From Rosellinia necatrix (Eukaryota; Ascomycota; Sordariomycetes; Xylariales; Xylariaceae): 64,000 bases of DNA. A program made the position numbers and the translations under genes. A model generated the notes under the pieces. The model did no database searches and was not told the DNA's origin. It saw nothing but the letters and a program-made list of their open reading frames with translations. The stretch lies in assembly GCA_021209875.1 (NCBI GenBank), contig JAGYVD010000003.1, positions 4,526,001 through 4,590,000 of the forward strand. Reading direction: 5' to 3'. Shown here in pieces: positions 56,209-64,000 of this stretch; position 1 is the stretch's first letter; each line of letters opens with the position of its first letter.

Positions 56209-56364
56209 TATAAGTGGCATTCTGTACACAGTTGGCACGCATAGTCGACGATCTTGTCCGCTAGCTACCAATTATCACAGGCAATAATACCATTGCGTTG
56301 TATTGTAGTTGTATGAAGGATGGATTGGTCCACTGTGCCAACTGTGTACAGAATGCTACTTATA
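56209..56364. mobile_element. MITE-like element: 30-bp inverted repeats around a 96-bp core
   Basis: Left arm 56209-56238 begins TATAAGTGGCATTCTGTA. Right arm 56335-56364 is its reverse complement with one mismatch in 30. The 96-bp core has no coding capacity. Weak, imperfect similarity continues outward to CAGTG at about 56191 on the left and GGCAGTG at about 56381 on the right, as in hAT-type ends, but no clear 8-bp target duplication is visible. A non-autonomous transposon remnant is the best reading. Confidence 0.5.
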
Positions 56365-56908
56365 CCGACCGTAGGCAGTGGCCAACGTTGAAATTAGGTA
56401 TTCTGATTTCAACTCGAATAAGCATATCTTCTGCCCTATTTGATATTCAACAGCCGCTACTTTAAGAAGGCCCAATTGTACCTATGTAGATGGCTAAATT
56501 ACCTTGCTTCATATCAACCTATGGGTATAAACCCCCCCTGTTCAACCCCCTATTTTAGGTACACTACATCTGGATGTTAGACAATCGTACGCGAATCAAA
56601 ACATCATGTTAGGCATGAATATATTGTATATTCGCTCAGCTTTGACGACCACGATACAAGCAATTGATAATAAGTACTGCTTCTATCATTTATCGCTTCT
56701 GACATGGTAGCCCCAAGCCTCGATGCGATCATTCCCTGAAGATGAAGTCAGGCGCGAGTTGTCAACGTAGCATTGTCCAAGAAGATATCTCAGTAACAGT
56801 AGGTAGGCATCATGCCTCCACTGTGTGTTGCCTTGCGTTACATGGGGATTGGGCAGCAACAGGTAAGTAGTACACGCTACCCTGTATTGTTGAATCTAAC
56901 TATCCCTT

Positions 56909-56971
56909 CTACACCTACTACACCCACTACCCCCACCACACCTACTACACCTACTACACTTACGTCAATTG
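56909..56971. repeat. 9-bp tandem repeat (ACTACACCT-like)
   Basis: About six to seven imperfect copies of a 9-bp unit (CTACTACAC/CCACTACCC). The plus frame through it reads repeated Thr-Pro-Thr, but the ORF around it has no other sign of being a gene. Confidence 0.75.
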
Positions 56972-59900
56972 AAGTCATCTCCGGCATTTCACAACGAATG
57001 CACCTGCAGATATAACATCTGAGCTTGAGCTTGCTATCTCCTCGTTTCTCTCCCTGTCGTTTCACGTATGAATCACCCAAAGTTTAATGTAGACATTATG
57101 CCGCGATGTGCTATCCGCCGCGCTCTACTAGAGCAAGCCCGGAACGACAAAACCCACCCCCCAAGCCGTGATGATGTAGAAATCCCCGTGCCCGGTGGTG
57201 GTACAACCGGCAGTCGGCCGATGCACGGTTCTTAAGCCTCGCCCCTAGCGAAAATATTATTAACCAATATGACCGGTTTTTCATTAGTTTGTGTGCAACT
57301 CGATAAACCAGGACGGGACAGGATGGAACAGGGTTGGATAGGATGAGACAGGAAACACAGAGAGCTAACTATTGTGATTCCAATTTCCTACCAAACCCAG
57401 AGCTGACTTGCTGCCTATTTGGATGGCCATAGACGATGTCGCCACCGCAAGAGGCTCGCTGAACGCCTGCCCCCACGTAATCGACTAACTCGCCTCCTAT
57501 ATATCGAATGCCAGGGCCTAGGAGCATTTGCTCATGTCCCCTCGACCATTTATGTAGTAGATAATGCTGTCTGCCTATACAGCGGTGAGTCATAGATGAG
57601 ACGGCAGTGTTCTGCAGTTGGGACATATGAATGCCGAGAAACTACAAGCAAGACAACAAGGCAGCAGGACACAACTCTTCCTCCGTATTATCAAGACATT
57701 GCCTCGCTCTGTCACCAGCTTTCGATACGTCATGTCCGGACCGACCCCCCCGTACACTTTCAGGATTCGCTAGAAGACTTCTGAAAGGAGGCGACTGCTA
57801 TGGCTGGTGTTTACATAAACGCTACCTGCACATTTAGTATTATCTTTCAGGGTCCGCTAGCCCATGGGTGCCCATCGGGTAGTGTTCCTGGTGCTCTCGC
57901 TCAAATCCTATTTGAAATGTATATCGGCGGGAAAAAATAAAGGGGAATTTAATTGATTGGTATGATTGGCGCGCACTATAACAGATGCCGAGATCAATCA
58001 TCGCGGCTAGGTATATCAAGAGAGAACACTGTTAGTGAAGGGTTCAGGAATTCGGCAATGGTACTTCCTTCTCCAGCATTGCGAAAGGCCAGCTACCCGA
58101 CGACAGCTCCCGCAGGAACGTAACTATGCGATGGGCCCATCGTGGTTATAGATAGCGGCAAGAAATGCAATGCAGTAAAGTATGACACATCAACGAAGTC
58201 GAGCTAGACCGAACGATTTGAGCTTGATTAATTATCTTCCTCGGTGGTGAAACTGCAAGCCAGGCTTGGGGATATATCCTTCTATCTTCAGGGCGAAGAT
58301 GCTTAGGGACCCATTTTGTCCTTGAGCGCGAACATAAAGAGCCTCATAGTTTATTGCTAACCTATTCCCTGCTGTATGAACCGTGACAAGGTTTGAACTA
58401 CAGCGGAACTTCATCATTTGTAAGAAAGACCGAGCGGAGTACCAGGCTCTACGGATACCCCCAATGCAGGCACCGCTAAATTCTTGCCACATGGAGAATG
58501 CCCAGAGTGAGGTCTAGCCGCTGAAAGGTAGTAGCTGGGTCGCAAGTAGATAGCTGAGTATAGGGGCAAGGCTCAATATCGTTGATTCCTGGGCCTACTA
58601 TCAAAGGTGGGAGGCCTTCGGTCCTTATATACGCCCATATGCCTCTAGAGCTAATTACGCCGTAGGGTAGCTAGTACCTCGCCATGTGCTTTATGTACTT
58701 AACAATTTTGACCCTGAAGCCTGTCACGGAACATGAATACAACACCATACCACAACACCACTAAACGTAGAACGTTATTAAGTTGAGCACTTGACCGTTT
58801 GCATCCACTTATATAGTGTCAGCCGTACTATGATAAAACCTATTCAGAGGAATCCTTCTACTGCTTTTTCATGCCACTACTCGACCTAAGTAGTCCTATC
58901 AGTCACAAATTCAAAGTTTAATTCTTCAAACTGTCACGGAGCCTTCTAAGGGCCACCCAGGGGCGAAACGCACCGGGAAATTTCGTGATAATACGTACAA
59001 CGGGCATTCCTTGAAGTATGTTGCGAACGCAATGACAAATTTGGGCTTACCTAGTTTGATATGCGTTGAGGACCTTAGCTCGACACTTGAAGAGACTAGG
59101 TTTGAAGAGAGGCCCCAAATATATTCTAAATCGGCGTTCGGTACCGCTGCGACTGAACCTGAATGGAGCGGATGGATCTGATTATCTACCTAACTCATAT
59201 TTCGCAGGACAAATTTTAATATTTGAGCGTGTGGGATTCAGCTTGTCAGGATGGATGGATGTAACATGGTATAATTTGATTTTTCCCAAGACTGGGGCTC
59301 AAGATATGCCTGAGTATAAATAAACCTTGATACATAACGGAAACCCAGGACATTTGAATTAATACAAGCGCCTGTATAGCTTTACATCGCGAAGCAGAGC
59401 TAATTAACTCGTCGCTACCTTTGTGGTTGCATCTCTCTCTCGCGTTCTACCATCTAATAGCTAAAACGCGGTACCCCTTTCTTTCCTTTCTAAATCCTAT
59501 TATCTCTATCACTTCGGATCTTTTCCGGGGCCTTGTATTGCTTCTCTACAATATATTCTAACGGTAATCGACGACACCTACAAACTAAAATTCCACGTGC
59601 TCCTTATAAATGCCATTCCTTTCTAAAAGACAGCAATGAATTGACATGACTATGAAGCGACTGAGGCCGCGCTGGGCAGTTCAGTGCTTGCGCCAATTAA
59701 TCTTGCGGCGTCACTGCTATGAATCCTAGATTTAGGCACCACAGATAGCAACTCACCTTATCCAATTGAATCTTTCCCAGCCACACTTGGTTGAACCCAT
59801 GGGAACGTGTTTAACTAATATACTGGGTTCTCAACAGCTTCCGGAATGGGACGCATAGGCGCTGCCTAGCCTAACCAGAAGGCATGTAAGACTAACTACT

Positions 59901-62700
59901 CGCAACACAGGCACCTAGATTCGAGACTCTGACAGCCCTAGTAGAGCCTGCACTGAGCAATCTACATGGCACCGATGTGGACCTACCGAAGTATAATCAA
60001 GTAGAGTCTACCAGGCCCTGGATATCAATCGACCTCTAACCCTAGGACAAGGAAGGCCAGTTCAACCCAGTACGCAACGTCTGGTCCTCGTTGGCGCTAT
60101 ACTCAAGCAGAAAAATAGAGGCAATATTGTCTCTTTGCGTTCTCGTAGGCTAAGCAGATGGGTCCAGCACTCGTCGACGTGATAAAAAAGCCGCCAGGCA
60201 GATACCATTTCTTCGAAGGCTCGATGAAGGATGTCTTCTCAAACATGGGGACAAATTTCGATCTCGCCTAGCGCATGCTCGAATGGCTCAAGATTGGCTT
60301 TGTGGGCGTTTTGTCTCGTCGACGTTGAAAATGAAGGTAGGCGGGGCGAACTCCAAAGCCGAACTTGCGCAGCGAGTTGTCGCGTCATCGACTGTTATGA
60401 GGAAAGGGCTGGCAGACAAGCTAAAATCTAGGTTGTGATCTATGGAAGGAGCGTCGAGGGATGAGAGCGTTGTTTCTACTAGGTATGTGTTGGATGAACC
60501 CGTAAGCCGATGTAGGCAGGCAATCGGAAGAGAAAAAAAAGGGGATACGTTACCAGCCTACCTACCTAGTCGGTCACATATGTACTGCTAGACGTACCTT
60601 CCCATAGATGAGCCAAGCCACGCGCAGCTCCCGTTCCGGAGAGAACGGCGGCAGCTCTTTCCCTCACCCCAGCCATGGGATAGACTCAAAGTGTATATGT
60701 ACATAGAGAGAGTATCTTCTACCTCCCAAGAGACTGGAACCTACCCCGCAGTTCATCTGAGAATCTACACGCATCCATGGATGTCTTTGTCTAAACGAGT
60801 TCCCGAATACATACAGCTCATCTCCACCCGACTGGAGACTGAGACATAGGGATGTCAGGGTCCACAAGCCACCGAAAACCTTCATTCTCGGTGGTGTAGT
60901 CGACAACAACATAGAACGCAACTCCCTTCCAAATTGAAGACCGTATTTTTCTTTTTTTCCTCTCTTGAGCAGCACGCGGAAATAGCTCGTATGTCCCCTC
61001 ACCGCGTATTGGAGAGAAAGGCTTTCGCGATCTACGTCTCCAATTGTCACACTCTACGTCAACATTTATAACATTTATTATATCAGCCCCCTCAAGAAAC
61101 AAAAACCAATCTCGATGCGATTGATGATCGGGCTTGGCTCCAGCGACTTCAGAACACCCTTGTAACCAAATGCGTGGGTTGATCTTCAGCATTCATAGCT
61201 CTATATTTCGACTGTTGGTGTCAGTGATGATAAGGAGCTATTCCAAAAGCAGCGCCGCCTTGGGTGAGTATTTTCATCTCATCGATAAAATGCTTTCCGA
61301 TGACGAGAATGACGTATTTGAGGGCGAGGTTGGGCGCAGTACACTACTTGTATGCGGTATAATTACCGTATAACAAGCAATGATGGGCCCTATGTTCACC
61401 AACTTCCACTCGCGTGCCTCTTGTTGCCATCCGCGATCTCCATCTGCAATCTCTAGCTGGCCTAGCTCTAGTGCGGAATGCCACCCCTCCGCCCGGCTCC
61501 ATGGTCTTCCGCCGGCTGCTGTACCTTCCGGCCGATCTTGGCACGATATTTGCTGGCCTGGACGCTGGCTAGGGAGATTACCTAATGAATGGCAAGGCCT
61601 AGACTAGATGGCCAGTCTTGCTTGTACACAGCTTGTACACATTACAAGCACATACATACCATCGCACTAACACCGACAAGACGTGGTAACTGAGCTAAAA
61701 AGGCGGCCTTTCTAGCGTCGATCCTCCACGGCTCCCCGAAAGGATTGATAATTGGCTCAGTATGATTGGTTGTGCCTGTAGATGGGCCCAACTCCAGGAA
61801 TGGGGCATCAATATGTATTGAGATGCATCTACATGTGTATGTGTGTACGTGTGTATGTACATACATGGTATCCATCCTCCTAGACCATACCTGGACGGCC
61901 TTGTCCTCCGTAGACGAAGGACTATCCTCTACTTTATACTCTATTTCGTCATCACGATCCTCCATATACGACGTAGAGATCTTAACTAGTCCTCTTGGAT
62001 ACATACCTCTCCATACCGGTGTGAGTCGCCTTTGTCAACGAGTATCACCTGCGGTTGTTTGCGGAGTTGTTAAATGGTGTATGCTAATCCGTTTCTATAG
62101 CCCGCCATATTGACTCTTCGAGGTCAGCTGGATGTGATTCCGGGTCTTTGGTATCTTTACATGGCAATCGACCAATAAATGCCCAGTGCTTTGAAAGCAC
62201 TACTTTCATAGGCAGGCTAGGTGTAACACCAAACGCGGCGGCCCTTCAATTGTTAAACACGGGCTCCCTTTGTTTCCCCTAACGCCAATTTGACGTGCAT
62301 TGCGGAGTGTCTAGTCCGCTGGCAGTGGTAAATGGTAGGGCCGAAATGACAACTGATGCTGTCACCATGCGCTAGTCACCGGGTTTCGAACTTGCCGAGA
62401 TATTGAATCTGCCTAATTTGATACTCAGCGGTGTCATCGAGTCGTTTGAATAGGCTTAGCTTGGCTACTATTGCCTTATTGGCTTTGTTTACGTTGGGCC
62501 ATGATGGAATGAATTGTCGGTTGTAGCATTAGAGCGAATACAGCAGGACCGACAACTATAACCATCAAGGTCGTTGCGTTATTACTTACTTAAAGCTCGT
62601 AACCTTCGCCCGCCGTTTATTCTATAGTCTTCAAAAGTTTCAAATTCTAGTAACTAATCCATCCATCCCAAGTCATTTACTATTGTACTATTACTCGACC

Positions 62701-63942
62701 ATGCGTTTTTCAAAGGCAACCGCTCTCGCTGCTGTAGCCACCACGGCTCAGGCTCAGCGCCCCGAGAACACAACAATTTGTGACTACTACACAACCGCCC
62801 TACTCAAGGAGAATACAGCCGATAACCAGGCCACGCTTCTAACGCTTATTGTTAACACCGTCGTAATTGGGAACTGTGAGCAACAAAGATCCCTGCATAC
62901 CCCTATCACCACTGTTGATAACTAATCGTTCATCTTCAATAGACACAGAACCCAACGTCGGCGTCACAGTCCCCGGAATTCTAGCAGCGGGCAAATACAA
63001 CGGAGCCGATGTCAACCTTCTGCCGTACTTCACTGGAGAACTTGAATCTACCAACAAGGGCGGTGACCATGGAGTTTCTGTCAACTTTCTCGACGATGGC
63101 GGTGCCGAACCTCTGAAGAAGAATAAGCCGGCGAACACCGACAAATCGGCCCAATAGTAAGCAAAAAATTCGCGGTCCTCTATAGAGTATCTCGGGGAAT
63201 TATGCTAACAATAGCCCATATAATTAGTTTCCTCATCACCCATCTATACCAGTTCTTCGGCTCATTGCTGGGCTGCTCCCAACAAGGCATGCCTGGGTTC
63301 GACGCGTACAGTGGCGAAGCTTCGATGTACGAAGTACACAAGTTCATGGCATTGGACGAGAATGAGATTGGGTACTTTATCACCCAGGTCGGCCTGACCG
63401 CTGCTGTAAGTAGCAGATCCCAATAATATGCACCCCAACGCCCCTCCCCTCCTTCGGGACGTGGCATTCTGTTTCCAGTACCGCCTTCACATACAACTGA
63501 GAAGATCAGCTACTGACCCCAAATCTCATAGTCTTTCGGAGTGGCGGACTCAGATGTCCAAGCTGTCGGCAAGGCACTCAACTCTCTCTTCGGCTCCCGG
63601 TGCGCACCGCCGACCGCCGTCATCCCGGCGCAGGGCGAACAGCTGCAGGCGATCTGCATCGAAGACACCTGCCCGGTGGCAGACAAGGCTACCTGCGATA
63701 AATACGAGGCCGTCGTCGAGCCTTCCACCGCCTCTTCGAGTGGATCGATGACCGCTACACCGACTGGATCATCTTCGTCTGCCCCGACACCAACCGGAAG
63801 CGATAGCGCCACCCCCACGCCGACTGACGGAATGGGCTCATCTCCTTCGTCCTCTGCCACGCCCATCCCCACAGGCGGTGCCGCGACTAACGGATTTGGA
63901 CTGGCTGCTGCTGTCGGCGGTATTGCTGCCTTTTTGTTGTAA
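62701..63942 (+). CDS. Conserved fungal secreted protein with GPI-anchor signal
   Basis: Four exons: 62701-62875, 62943-63156, 63228-63405 and 63532-63942, 978 nt (325 aa). Introns of 67, 71 and 126 bp have CTAAC-type branch sites. The signal peptide is MRFSKATALAAVATTAQAQ. The mature core has paired features seen in a family of fungal extracellular proteins: TTICDYYTTALLKENT, VTVPGILAAGKYNGADVNLL, HLYQFFGSLLGCSQQGMPGF, YEVHKFMALDENEIGYFITQ, and later Cys residues (SRCAPP, AICIEDTCP, KATCDKY). A Ser/Thr/Pro-rich stalk follows, then a C-terminal hydrophobic tail (FGLAAAVGGIAAFLL) fitting GPI attachment to the cell wall or plasma membrane. I do not know a function. The start is fixed by the signal peptide. 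Confidence 0.85.
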
Positions 63943-64000
63943 TAATGGTTCATGGGATACACGATATTTACAGCTTACAACCTATCATTTCATTTCGTAT

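Larger units (their letters stand above)
55308..62700. other. Gene-poor region of about 7.4 kb
   Basis: No gene could be supported. The largest ORFs (for example minus strand 60664-61192, two overlapping frames of 124-128 codons, and 61642-62004) have no recognisable domain, and I could not splice them into a longer frame. They may be decayed genes. The region holds a 30-bp inverted repeat (56209-56364), a 9-bp tandem repeat (56909-56971), ACCTAGGTAGGTAC at 55969, GGACAGGATGGAACAGG-like near-repeats at about 57310-57355, and CCTACCTACCTAG near 60560. Confidence 0.5.

Noticed and set aside
59910..59945. ATTCGAGACT-like element as a tRNA T-arm
   Set aside because: No acceptor stem, D-arm or anticodon stem can be folded around it; no tRNA was found elsewhere either.

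Overview
The window comes from a filamentous ascomycete, most likely a Sordariomycete (an inference from gene content). Genes carry short introns of about 45-250 bp with GTRNGY-like donors and CTAAC/CTRAY branch sites. Intergenic DNA is full of ACCTAGGTAGGTA-type runs. Protein content is typically fungal: Rim15-type kinase, Gar2-type nucleolin, PD-(D/E)XK/kinase fusion, NACHT-ankyrin remnant and GPI-anchored secreted protein. I saw no tRNA, rRNA, CRISPR array or intact transposase.

Layout. 3-2393 (+) is the 3' end of a RIM15-like kinase. 4318-5658 (-) is a single-pass membrane protein. 9276-10896 (-) is nucleolin/Gar2, with a cluster of AGCCCTC repeats just downstream. 11800-15423 (+) is a decayed NACHT-ankyrin (NLR-like) gene. 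16207-16679 (+) is an NDUFB10-type complex I subunit. 18561-19172 (+) is a small membrane protein, perhaps broken. 19680-21950 (-) is a nuclease-like/kinase-like fusion, with a broken C2H2 zinc-finger gene head-to-head at 22212-22538 (+). 23719-24636 (+) is mitochondrial ribosomal protein mL54. 25983-27578 (-) is TAF7, head-to-head with a Bromo_TP (TAF3-like) gene at 28494-29434 (+). 30514-34223 (-) is a large F-box protein ending in a CaaX box. 36852-39890 (+) is a 12-exon GH15 enzyme. 44452-46851 (+) is a secreted GMC oxidoreductase. 48056-49577 (-) is a 10-exon PNO1/DIM2, divergent from MDM31 at 50399-52728 (+). 54116-55307 (-) is eIF3j. A gene-poor stretch of about 7.4 kb follows, then a GPI-anchored secreted protein at 62701-63942 (+).

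How the genes fit together. Most are housekeeping genes: ribosome biogenesis and translation (nucleolin, PNO1, eIF3j, mL54), TFIID (TAF7 and the TAF3-like gene), and mitochondria (NDUFB10, MDM31, mL54). Between them, 11.8-22.5 kb is an accessory island of decayed or lineage-specific genes. I rebuilt every intron-containing model by hand from splice sites; where stated, exon sums are multiples of three. Protein identities come from recognised motifs, not from a database search.

Main points for a second look: (1) the TAF7 frame continues for 59 coding-like codons past an in-frame TAG; (2) three +1 shifts, all in six-base C/G runs, interrupt mL54 (once) and the F-box gene (twice); (3) the nuclease/kinase fusion and its broken zinc-finger neighbour; (4) the NLR remnant that keeps a spliceable intron; (5) a perfect 42-bp palindrome and a MITE-like 30-bp inverted repeat; (6) micro-exons in GH15 and PNO1.
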